A stretch of 7,149 nt of DNA, taken from contig JACCSL010000257.1 in the NCBI GenBank assembly GCA_013812995.1, positions 1 to 7,149 on the forward strand. The letters are read 5' to 3'. Below the pieces are notes generated by a model. The model saw only the letters and a program-made list of their open reading frames with translations, was not told the origin of the DNA and searched no databases. The stretch is from Ardenticatenales bacterium. GTDB taxonomy: Bacteria; Chloroflexota; Anaerolineae; Ardenticatenales; Ardenticatenaceae. The position numbers and the translations under genes were made by a program. Within the stretch, counting starts at the first letter, position 1; the number at the start of each line of letters is the position of its first letter. Of this stretch, positions 1 through 4,654 are shown piece by piece.

Positions 1-122
1 TTGCCAAGCTCAGTAGCTCCCCCATATCCTGGCAACTTTTGCCTTGCCAATTCCAGGCTTTTCTTTGCCGCGCCCTTCATCCCCTGGCTGAAGCGCAGGG
101 GTTTTCGGGCGCTTACGTCTAT
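1..122. other. Non-coding left edge with nested inverted repeats
   Basis: I see no supportable gene here; the reading frames that are open run into the terminator hairpin at 123-155. The stretch is rich in inverted repeats. TTGCCA at 1-6 and again at 44-49 can each pair with TGGCAA at 30-35. GCGCCC at 70-75 pairs with GGGCGC at 107-112, enclosing CCCCTG at 81-86 paired with CAGGGG at 96-101, with an inner GC-TGAA-GC tip and TTTT at 102-105. It could be the 3' end of a structured RNA, or the leader or trailer of a gene lying to the left. I looked for the SRP RNA core and for a tRNA T-arm and found neither. Confidence 0.35.
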
Positions 123-161
123 AAAGAGCGGTCTCCGTGAAAGAGACCGCTCTTTTCTTTT
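123..161 (+). terminator. Rho-independent terminator (plus-strand U-run)
   Basis: A perfect 13-bp stem pairs 123-135 (AAAGAGCGGTCTC) with 143-155 (GAGACCGCTCTTT) around a 7-base loop. The sequence TCTTTT follows on the plus strand to 161. This orientation would end a transcript coming from left of the window. On the minus strand the stem is followed only by a short T stretch, so it could weakly end the small gene at 179-304, whose stop lies 23 bases from the stem. Confidence 0.8.
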
Positions 162-178
162 AACTTGCAGTCAGGGCG

Positions 179-304
179 TTACTGGAAGAATGTGGCGAAG
201 AGACTGAGAACCATGCTCAGAACGATGATGATACTGATCCCCATCAACACCATCCTACGCCAATCCCGATATTGAGCGGGGCTGCTACTGCTACGACGCG
301 CCAT
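179..304 (-). CDS. Small single-span membrane protein (41 aa), unknown function
   Basis: I do not recognise this protein. From the ATG at 304-302 it is 41 residues: a basic, Ser-rich N-terminus (MARRSSSSPAQYRDWRR) followed by one strongly hydrophobic segment at about residues 19-40, ending FATFFQ. The positive charges before the span suggest the N-terminus stays in the cytoplasm. A longer in-frame start at 370 exists. The ATG at 304 is chosen because GGAGGT lies 7 bases upstream (minus strand, 317-312), and because the promoter candidate at 342-370 lies inside the longer version. The gene is divergent from dnaX. That a promoter, Shine-Dalgarno, ATG and membrane span line up in order is good evidence of a real gene. 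Its role is unknown; a regulatory or structural membrane microprotein is possible but only a guess. Confidence 0.65.
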   Translation of the reverse strand: MARRSSSSPAQYRDWRRMVLMGISIIIVLSMVLSLFATFFQ

Positions 305-311
305 ACAACTG

Positions 312-317
312 ACCTCC
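312..317 (-). promoter_or_regulatory. Shine-Dalgarno of the 41-aa membrane protein
   Basis: On the minus strand the sequence reads CTTGGAGGTCAGTTGTATG. The GGAGGT core sits 7 bases before the ATG. It fixes the start at 304 rather than the longer frame that opens at 370. Confidence 0.7.
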
Positions 318-341
318 AAGAGAATGTGAATTTTGCCGCAG

Positions 342-370
342 AGTATAGCACAGCGGAGAGTTTCACCCAA
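342..370 (-). promoter_or_regulatory. Extended -10 promoter candidate for the 41-aa gene
   Basis: Read on the minus strand, TTGGGT (370-365) is followed by a 17-base spacer and TATACT (347-342), which matches the sigma-70 -10 consensus at 5 of 6 positions. TGC directly before it gives an extended -10 signature. Transcription would start near 335, leaving a leader of about 30 bases that contains the Shine-Dalgarno. The -35 is weak (3 of 6), as is common with extended -10 promoters. Confidence 0.5.
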
Positions 371-381
371 AGCGTTTCCCC

Positions 382-402
382 TGCCGAATCCATTGCCGAA
401 TC
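382..402 (+). repeat. 9-bp direct repeat TGCCGAATC between divergent promoters
   Basis: TGCCGAATC occurs at 382-390 and again at 394-402, a 12-bp period. The second copy overlaps the candidate -35 of dnaX. A spacing close to one helical turn beside a promoter is compatible with a tandem operator, but nothing in the window identifies a regulator. Confidence 0.35.
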
Positions 403-421
403 AGGGCGCGGGTGCTAAGAT
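393..421 (+). promoter_or_regulatory. Candidate sigma-70-type promoter for dnaX
   Basis: TTGCCG (393-398, 4 of 6 consensus matches) and TAAGAT (416-421, 4 of 6) are separated by exactly 17 bases, and TGC precedes the -10 as in extended -10 promoters. The predicted start, near 428, leaves a short leader that contains the purine-rich Shine-Dalgarno at 432-441. The match is moderate and based on eye alone. Confidence 0.35.
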
Positions 422-445
422 AGGCCGCCAAGAGAGGAAGGTTTT

Positions 446-2767
446 ATGTCCCAACAGGCCCTGTACCGCAAGTGGCGCTCCCAATCGTTCGACGAGTTGG
501 TGGGGCAGCGTCACGTCGCGCAGACCTTGCGAAATGCCTTGGAAAGTGGGCGGGTGGCCCATGCCTACATCTTTAGCGGACCACGCGGCACGGGGAAGAC
601 CACCTCTGCCCGTATCCTCGCCAAGCTCGTCAACTGTGTCGCTGACATAGCGGCGCGCCCCTGCAACGAGTGCCACATCTGCCGCAGCATCAACGATGGC
701 TCCGCGCTGGACCTCATCGAGATCGACGCCGCCTCCAACACGCAGGTGGACAAGGTGCGCGATGCCATCGTCGAGAAGATCAACTACGCCCCCAGCGAGG
801 GGAAATACAAGTTTTATGTGATTGATGAGTGCTTCCGGTACGAGGAGCTAATCACCCTTGCTGATGGCACGAAACTTCCTATCGGGAAGATTGTGGAGGA
901 GAAACTTGAGGTCGAAGTTCTCTCCTATAATGAACAAACACACCAGATAGAATCAAAACCAGTGGTTCGCCACATGCGAAAGCAGCCAGAACTGCCAGTC
1001 GTTCGCATCACGTTCGACAATAACCGGGCACTTGTCTGCACCATCAACCACAAAATTTATACTCCGGATGGAATGGTGCGGGCTGGTGAACTTCAGGTCG
1101 GTCAATTTGTGTATGCTAACTACGAAACGATCACCCAATTTCAAAATGAGGTGGTAGCAGGAGCCGCCATTGGGGATGGCTATATCGGGCTAACTGGAAG
1201 CTACGCTCCACCATCAATGGAGTATAAGCTCCTGCCAGAGTACAAGGGCCTTTTCGAACAGCCTCTCGATTCTGGTATTCCTGGGGGCCTAGCAGTAAGT
1301 GTGGTGCGGAAGATTGAGCGAGTTCCATCCCCGGAATTTGTCTACAATATTGAAGTGGCCGATAACCACAACTACTTTGCGCGCGACATCCTTGTGGCAA
1401 ATTGTCATATGCTCTCCAACAGCGCCTTCAACGCGCTGCTGAAGACCATCGAGGAGCCGCCGCCGCACGCGATGTTTGTCCTGGCGACCACCGAGATTCA
1501 CAAGATTCCCGCCACGATTCTCTCGCGCTGCCAGCGGCTGGACTTCCATCGCATCACCATCGATGAGATGGTCACGCACCTGTCGTGGGTGGTGGAGCAG
1601 GAGGGCATCACCGCTGATCGGGAGGTCTTTGAGCTGGTCGCGCGCCAGGCCACTGGCTCCATGCGCGACGCGCTCAGCCTAATGGACCAACTTCTGGCGT
1701 ATGGGGGCGAGCATGTGACGCTGGCGCAGGCGCGGGGGGCGCTTGGCCTGGCCGCCACAGAGGCCATCCAGGTTCTGATCGACTTTCTGATCGCGCAGGA
1801 TGTGGGCGGCGCGCTTCAACTGGTCAATCGGCTGATTGATCAGGGGACCGACCCCCGGCAGTTCCTGGTGGATGTGCTGGAACAGCTGCGCGCCCTCCTT
1901 CTGACACTCGCGGGCGGGGAGCAGCGGCTGCTGAACCTGCCAGACGAGCAGATGCGCCGTCTGCGTGCGCAGGCCCGCCATGTCACCCCACCCGCCCTGA
2001 TTGAGGTGATTCGTCTCTTCAACCAGGCCGGGGCAGACCTGAAGCTTGGGTTGCAGCCTCAACTCCCTCTGGAGTTAGCGATCATCGAGGCAGTGCTGGT
2101 GCTCCAGCGACATGAGCTGGCCCCGGCAGCAGCCCCCGAACCGCTCCCCGAGCGTGTCGAGACGCCTGTCCCTGCCGCACGAGCACCCCGTTCGGCTCCT
2201 CGCAAGCAGGTCAAAGAGCGGGCTGCCATATTGGAAGAAAGCGCGCCACTGCCTGCACCGCCGGAGCCACCCCTTCTCGTAGAGAGCCTGGTGGAGGTAG
2301 AAGAGATACCGGAGGTGGAAGAGGACCTTGAGGTAGAGCTTGAGGTAGAAGAATTGCTAATCGCTGATGAGCCTGCAACGACAGCGCACGACCTGGCGTG
2401 GTGGCAACAGCAGTGGGAGGGGTTTAAGGAGTTTCTGGCAGGGCGGGGCGAGGCAGGCAAACGGAGCGCCCTACGGCTGAAGTTCTGTGAGCCTCATGCC
2501 CTGGAGGGGCAGCGCTTGACGCTGGGCTTCTTCTACTCCCTGCACCTTGAGAAGATACAGAAGCAGAACGAGCGCCTAGTCGTCGAGCAGGCGCTCTCGG
2601 CCTTTCGTGGCGCGCCCATTACCCTCCAGTGCGACTTGGTGCCCAAGGGAGCGCCACCGCCGGCAGGGAAAACCAAGTTCGAGCAGGCCGCCGAGGACCC
2701 AGTGGTCCGCGAGGCGAGCCGGCAGGGCGGGCGCATTGTAGATGTCTATTTACCGGATCAATCTTGA
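446..2767 (+). CDS. dnaX: DNA polymerase III subunit gamma/tau, interrupted by an in-frame intein
   Basis: DnaX is the ATPase core of the clamp loader that places the sliding clamp on primed DNA. The precursor is 773 aa; removal of the intein (residues 129-319) leaves 582 aa. Visible landmarks are Walker A GPRGTGKT at 45-52, zinc cysteines C64, C73, C76 and C79, Walker B VIDE at 125-128, sensor-1 region FVLATTE at about 344-350, the arginine-finger SRC at 360-362, and sensor-2 GSMRDA at 404-409. A helical oligomerisation region at about 425-550 follows. Then come a Pro/Ala linker with a very acidic stretch (about 612-643) and a C-terminal domain at about 649-773 starting with a Trp-rich segment. 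The ATG at 446 is preceded by GAGAGGAAGG (432-441). No A-run typical of the gamma-producing frameshift is visible, so a short gamma form by slippage is not suggested. ybaB follows directly. Confidence 0.96.
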   Translation: MSQQALYRKWRSQSFDELVGQRHVAQTLRNALESGRVAHAYIFSGPRGTGKTTSARILAKLVNCVADIAARPCNECHICRSINDGSALDLIEIDAASNTQVDKVRDAIVEKINYAPSEGKYKFYVIDECFRYEELITLADGTKLPIGKIVEEKLEVEVLSYNEQTHQIESKPVVRHMRKQPELPVVRITFDNNRALVCTINHKIYTPDGMVRAGELQVGQFVYANYETITQFQNEVVAGAAIGDGYIGLTGSYAPPSMEYKLLPEYKGLFEQPLDSGIPGGLAVSVVRKIERVPSPEFVYNIEVADNHNYFARDILVANCHMLSNSAFNALLKTIEEPPPHAMFVLATTEIHKIPATILSRCQRLDFHRITIDEMVTHLSWVVEQEGITADREVFELVARQATGSMRDALSLMDQLLAYGGEHVTLAQARGALGLAATEAIQVLIDFLIAQDVGGALQLVNRLIDQGTDPRQFLVDVLEQLRALLLTLAGGEQRLLNLPDEQMRRLRAQARHVTPPALIEVIRLFNQAGADLKLGLQPQLPLELAIIEAVLVLQRHELAPAAAPEPLPERVETPVPAARAPRSAPRKQVKERAAILEESAPLPAPPEPPLLVESLVEVEEIPEVEEDLEVELEVEELLIADEPATTAHDLAWWQQQWEGFKEFLAGRGEAGKRSALRLKFCEPHALEGQRLTLGFFYSLHLEKIQKQNERLVVEQALSAFRGAPITLQCDLVPKGAPPPAGKTKFEQAAEDPVVREASRQGGRIVDVYLPDQS
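830..1402 (+). other. Mini-intein in DnaX (191 aa), no active homing endonuclease
   Basis: The extein frame reads YKFYVIDE, then 191 extra residues, then CHMLSNSAFNALL; joined, these give the usual DnaX sequence, so the borders are exact. The intein starts with Cys (precursor residue 129, block A CFRYEELITLADG). It carries block B with the TxxH motif (T199, H202, in CTINHKIYT), block F (VYNIEVADNHNYF, 299-311, H308) and block G (ILVAN, 315-319). The terminal Asn is followed by Cys320 as +1 nucleophile. At 191 aa it is much shorter than endonuclease-bearing inteins (usually over 300 aa). The penultimate residue is Ala where most inteins have His. The segment LPIGKIVEE (144-152) and the overall block order recall cyanobacterial DnaE split inteins, which I compare from memory. 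Base composition is lower than the exteins (38% GC at 901-960 against 63% at 1441-1500, hand counted). All key splicing residues except the penultimate His are present, so it is probably active. Confidence 0.93.
1160..1189 (+). other. Fossil LAGLIDADG motif inside the mini-intein
   Basis: Precursor residues 237-245 read VAGAAIGDG, which lines up position by position with LAGLIDADG, sharing A, G and the final D-G; YIG follows, as in many homing endonucleases. It lies where block C of an endonuclease domain would start, after block B. About 50 residues later block F begins, so the remaining endonuclease (linker, second motif, DNA-binding loops) is missing. This fits an intein that lost its endonuclease by internal deletion. 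A chance match is possible, since only one motif is left. Confidence 0.55.
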
Positions 2768-2773
2768 AGGAGG
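2767..2773 (+). promoter_or_regulatory. Shine-Dalgarno of ybaB overlapping the dnaX stop
   Basis: AAGGAGG begins on the last base of the dnaX TGA and sits 7 bases before the ATG at 2781. It decides against the upstream in-frame ATG at 2742, which would overlap dnaX, and suggests translational coupling of the two genes. Confidence 0.8.
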
Positions 2774-2780
2774 CGATTCA

Positions 2781-3221
2781 ATGGCACGGAAGAAAAGTGG
2801 ACCCCCAAGTGGACGCCGCCCCGGCGGCGGTGGTGGTGGTGGCGGCGGAATGGGTGGCGGGATGAGCATGCCCGGCGGGATGGGTGGTATGGGCGGCGCG
2901 GGCGGCATGGGCGGTATGATGGCCCAGATTCAGAAACTCCAGCAGGAGATGGCTGCCGCTCAGGAGGCGCTGGCCGATGAGATTGTAGAGGCGACAGTGG
3001 GTGGTGGCATGGTTACCGTGCGCATGACGGCGACAAAAGCCCTGGTGGGCGTCGAGATCAAGCCCGAGGTCGTGGATCCTGACGACGTGGAGATGTTGCA
3101 GGACCTCCTGCTCGCGGCCTTCAAGGAGGCCATGACGAAGGCCGATGCTCTCACCGAAGAGCGCATGGCCCCCTTCGCGAGTATGCTCGACATGGGCGGT
3201 CTGGGAAATCTGTTCGGCTAA
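2781..3221 (+). CDS. YbaB/EbfC family nucleoid-associated protein with Gly/Met-rich N-terminal extension
   Basis: This 146-aa protein belongs to the YbaB/EbfC family, small dimeric proteins that bind DNA and are nearly always encoded next to dnaX and recR. The family core spans about residues 47-135: an amphipathic helix (MMAQIQKLQQEMAAAQEAL), the short beta strands TVGGGMVTVRMTATKALVGVEI, and the helical part DDVEMLQDLLLAAFKEAM. Typical members are about 100-110 aa. The excess is a basic start (MARKKSGPPSGRRP) and a low-complexity tract of Gly and Met at residues 15-46. The start at 2781 is set by the Shine-Dalgarno at 2767-2773. It is cotranscribed with dnaX (13-base gap) and followed by a terminator. 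The family assignment is firm; the role of the Gly/Met tract is unknown. Confidence 0.92.
   Translation: MARKKSGPPSGRRPGGGGGGGGGMGGGMSMPGGMGGMGGAGGMGGMMAQIQKLQQEMAAAQEALADEIVEATVGGGMVTVRMTATKALVGVEIKPEVVDPDDVEMLQDLLLAAFKEAMTKADALTEERMAPFASMLDMGGLGNLFG
2823..2918 (+). repeat. Gly/Met low-complexity tract in ybaB
   Basis: This stretch encodes a run of nine glycines followed by imperfect GGM and GGMGG units, built on GGC, GGT and GGG codons interspersed with ATG. The DNA is a degenerate GGY-type repeat, so it is prone to length change by slippage. It also adds in-frame ATG codons, which can mislead start calling. Confidence 0.85.
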
Positions 3222-3244
3222 TTATTGGCGTGCTAGACAGTCGC

Positions 3245-3281
3245 AACCGGAGGCTAAAGTTATCCCAGCCTCCGGTTTTTT
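3245..3281 (+). terminator. Intrinsic terminator between ybaB and recR
   Basis: A perfect 11-bp stem pairs AACCGGAGGCT (3245-3255) with AGCCTCCGGTT (3267-3277) around an 11-base loop; the U-run is TTTTTT at 3276-3281. It lies 23 bases after the ybaB stop and only 6 bases before the recR Shine-Dalgarno. It would end or attenuate dnaX-ybaB transcripts ahead of recR. Confidence 0.85.
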
Positions 3282-3286
3282 GTGAG

Positions 3287-3293
3287 AAAGGAA
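3287..3293 (+). promoter_or_regulatory. Shine-Dalgarno of recR
   Basis: AAAGGAA lies 6 bases before the ATG at 3300. It falls inside the longer frame that begins with GTG at 3282, so the ATG is the preferred start. Confidence 0.65.
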
Positions 3294-3299
3294 CGATCT

Positions 3300-3899
3300 A
3301 TGGCGATTCTGCCAGAGCCTATTGCGCGGCTGATCGATGAGTTCGCGCGCCTGCCCGGCATCGGCCCCAAAACCGCCTCTCGGCTGACCTTCCACCTGCT
3401 ACGCGTCCCCGAGGAGCAGGCCCTTGCTCTGGGCGATGCCCTACGTGCCTTGCGGGCCAACATTGTCACCTGTCAGCAATGCTTCAACCTCGCGGAGGAG
3501 AGCCCCTGCCAGATTTGCGGCAACCCCTCGCGGGACCGCACGACGCTCTGCGTGGTAGAGGAGCCGCTGGATGTGCTGGCTGTGGAGCGCACCGGCGAGT
3601 TCAAGGGACACTACCATGTATTGCACGGGGCCATTTCTCCCGTGGAGGGCATCCTGCCGCAGGACCTGAAGATTGCGGAACTCGTTGAGCGGGTCACGAA
3701 GGAGCCCGTGGATGAAATCATCCTCGCGACCAACCCGAACCTGGAAGGGGAGGCCACAGCGAGCTACATCCAGCGCCAGCTCCAGGGCCGTCCCGTGCGC
3801 ATCACGCGGCTGGCGCGTGGCCTGCCCATGGGCGGCGACCTGGAATATGCCGACGAGATGACGCTGGTGCGCGCGCTTCAGGGCCGCAGCAATATGTAG
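3300..3899 (+). CDS. recR: Recombination mediator protein RecR
   Basis: RecR acts with RecO (and RecF) to load RecA onto single-stranded DNA at gaps during recombinational repair. The 199-aa length matches the family. A helix-hairpin-helix motif with LPGIGPKTA is at 18-26. The zinc finger is C58-x2-C61-x8-C70-x2-C73. The Toprim domain starts near residue 83 with LCVVEEPLDVLAVE and continues with ILATNPNLEGEATASYI (141-157). The RecR signature ARGLPMGGDLEYADE is at 172-186. All expected motifs are intact. The ATG at 3300 is used because AAAGGAA precedes it and because the protein then begins near PEPIARLIDEF, as RecR proteins usually do. It follows ybaB on the same strand, but a strong terminator lies between them. 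Confidence 0.97.
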   Translation: MAILPEPIARLIDEFARLPGIGPKTASRLTFHLLRVPEEQALALGDALRALRANIVTCQQCFNLAEESPCQICGNPSRDRTTLCVVEEPLDVLAVERTGEFKGHYHVLHGAISPVEGILPQDLKIAELVERVTKEPVDEIILATNPNLEGEATASYIQRQLQGRPVRITRLARGLPMGGDLEYADEMTLVRALQGRSNM

Positions 3900-4226
3900 G
3901 AGGTAGGCTCGGGTTCTGCTGTTTGCGGAACCGCTGCGCTCCAGTCCCCCGAGCCAGTGCCCCAACTCAGCGCCAGGGCGTGCCGTCCCGCCCCAGCGTG
4001 CCATGTTGACAAGCACGATCATGAAGAAGGCAACGGGGGGAACCCGCCAGGCAGCCAGGAAAATAATAAAAATTAGGATGGAATGAGAAACTGTTGTGAG
4101 TAGGGGAGCATGGCCTTTGGTACGTTGGGTGGTCCGAGGATGATGCTAAATTCTAGGCGATACTTAGCCAAAAAACCAGGGGCCTATCAGAGTCGATGTC
4201 TTTGCCTCAGAGGGTACTTTCGGCCT
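3900..4226. other. 327-bp gap with no supportable gene
   Basis: No frame here has a start, Shine-Dalgarno and plausible protein together. An 8-bp inverted repeat pairs GGCTCGGG (3906-3913) with CCCGAGCC (3948-3955). It can refold into an inner GGTTC/GAACC hairpin (3912-3916 with 3928-3932), and no U-run follows, so it is not a classic terminator. The left half is C-rich on the plus strand; 4058-4077 is AT-rich. GGCCTAT is repeated at 4181-4187 and 4222-4228. One promoter-like match is TTGGGT (4125-4130), 16 bases, then TAAATT (4147-4152) preceded by TGC; it could serve the XdhC gene. The reading frame of that gene also extends upstream to an ATG at 4110, but the extra 39 residues do not resemble the family. 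Confidence 0.5.
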
Positions 4227-4231
4227 ATGAT
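4202..4231 (+). promoter_or_regulatory. Alternative promoter candidate giving a near-leaderless XdhC transcript
   Basis: TTGCCT (4202-4207) and TATGAT (4226-4231, 5 of 6 consensus matches) are 18 bases apart. Transcription would begin near 4238, right at the ATG at 4239, which would make the mRNA leaderless and exclude the ATG at 4227. The candidate at 4125-4152 is the competing reading. Confidence 0.2.
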
Positions 4232-4550
4232 AAAACGCATGAAAGAGATTTATGAGACCCTGGTACAGTTGATCAGCGAGGGAACGCCCGTTGCTCTGGC
4301 AACGATTGTCCGTGTTCGTGGCTCGGTCCCCCGTGAGGTGGGAACCAAGATGAGTGTCCACTCTCTGGGCCAGCACGTCGGAACGGTGGGGGGAGGTTGT
4401 GGGGAGGGCGAGGTGATTCGCGCCGGACTGCTCGCGATTCACACGGGCGAGGCGCAGCGGCTGGAGGTGGATCTCACCGAGGATATCTCGATGGAGAGTC
4501 TGGGCGTCTGTGGGGGGATCATGGAAGTTTTTGTAGAACCATTTCAATGA
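4227..4550 (+). CDS. Stand-alone XdhC/CoxI N-terminal domain protein
   Basis: XdhC and CoxI proteins help mature molybdenum hydroxylases such as xanthine dehydrogenase or CO dehydrogenase, handling or sulfurating the molybdenum cofactor. This 107-aa product matches only the N-terminal domain: VALATIVRVRGSVPRE at 22-37, TVGGGCGEGEV at 53-63 and SLGVCGGIMEVFVEP at 91-105. The Rossmann-type C-terminal domain of full-length XdhC is absent, and the next gene runs the other way. The domain ends cleanly with EPFQ and a stop, so a natural one-domain form is as likely as truncation. The start is uncertain. ATG 4227 has a distant AGAGGG (4209-4214), ATG 4239 gives MKEIYETLVQ, which from memory fits family starts better, and 4110 is least likely. 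A bidirectional terminator follows. No molybdenum hydroxylase genes are in the window. Confidence 0.82.
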   Translation: MIKRMKEIYETLVQLISEGTPVALATIVRVRGSVPREVGTKMSVHSLGQHVGTVGGGCGEGEVIRAGLLAIHTGEAQRLEVDLTEDISMESLGVCGGIMEVFVEPFQ

Positions 4551-4565
4551 GCACTCCGATGCATG

Positions 4566-4603
4566 AAAAAAGCTCCGTGTCTCAGCACGGAGCTTTTGTT
4601 TTT
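4566..4603. terminator. Bidirectional terminator between convergent genes
   Basis: A 12-bp stem pairs 4568-4579 (AAAAGCTCCGTG) with 4586-4597 (CACGGAGCTTTT) around a 6-base loop. On the plus strand the U-run continues as TTTTGTTTTT to 4603. On the minus strand the stem ends in six T (complement of 4571-4566). It therefore ends both the XdhC gene (stop at 4550) and the minus-strand operon whose last stop is at 4655. Confidence 0.9.
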
Positions 4604-4654
4604 AGGAGGGTGGGGTTTAGATTTTGCTGATTGAAAAAAGCTGTCAAACAACCC

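Noticed and set aside
1..122. SRP RNA (often near dnaX) or a tRNA, suggested by the GCTCAGTAG string at 8-16
   Set aside because: The conserved SRP core (a GGTCCGGAAGGAAGCA-like string) and a tRNA T-arm or matching acceptor stem are absent.
2327..2349. Direct repeat CTTGAGGTAGA in the dnaX acidic linker
   Set aside because: It simply encodes the repeated Glu/Val/Leu pattern of a low-complexity linker.
446..2767. Programmed frameshift site in dnaX producing a gamma form
   Set aside because: No A-rich slippery heptamer or long A-run was seen in the extein regions.
3897..3955. recR terminator at the 8-bp inverted repeat 3906-3913 / 3948-3955
   Set aside because: The loop is 34 bases and no U-run follows, so it does not qualify as an intrinsic terminator.
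3441..4022. Minus-strand 193-residue open frame over recR and the following gap, starting MIVLVNMARWGG
   Set aside because: Most of it is antisense to the well-supported recR gene; the start has no Shine-Dalgarno, and only a short hydrophobic start looks protein-like.
4006..4034. Promoter from the perfect TTGACA at 4006-4011
   Set aside because: The positions 17 bases downstream read GGCAAC-like sequence, with no -10 element at 16-18 bases.
4021..4086. Plus-strand 21-residue frame starting MKKATGGTRQ
   Set aside because: No Shine-Dalgarno, no promoter at a sensible distance and no recognisable product.
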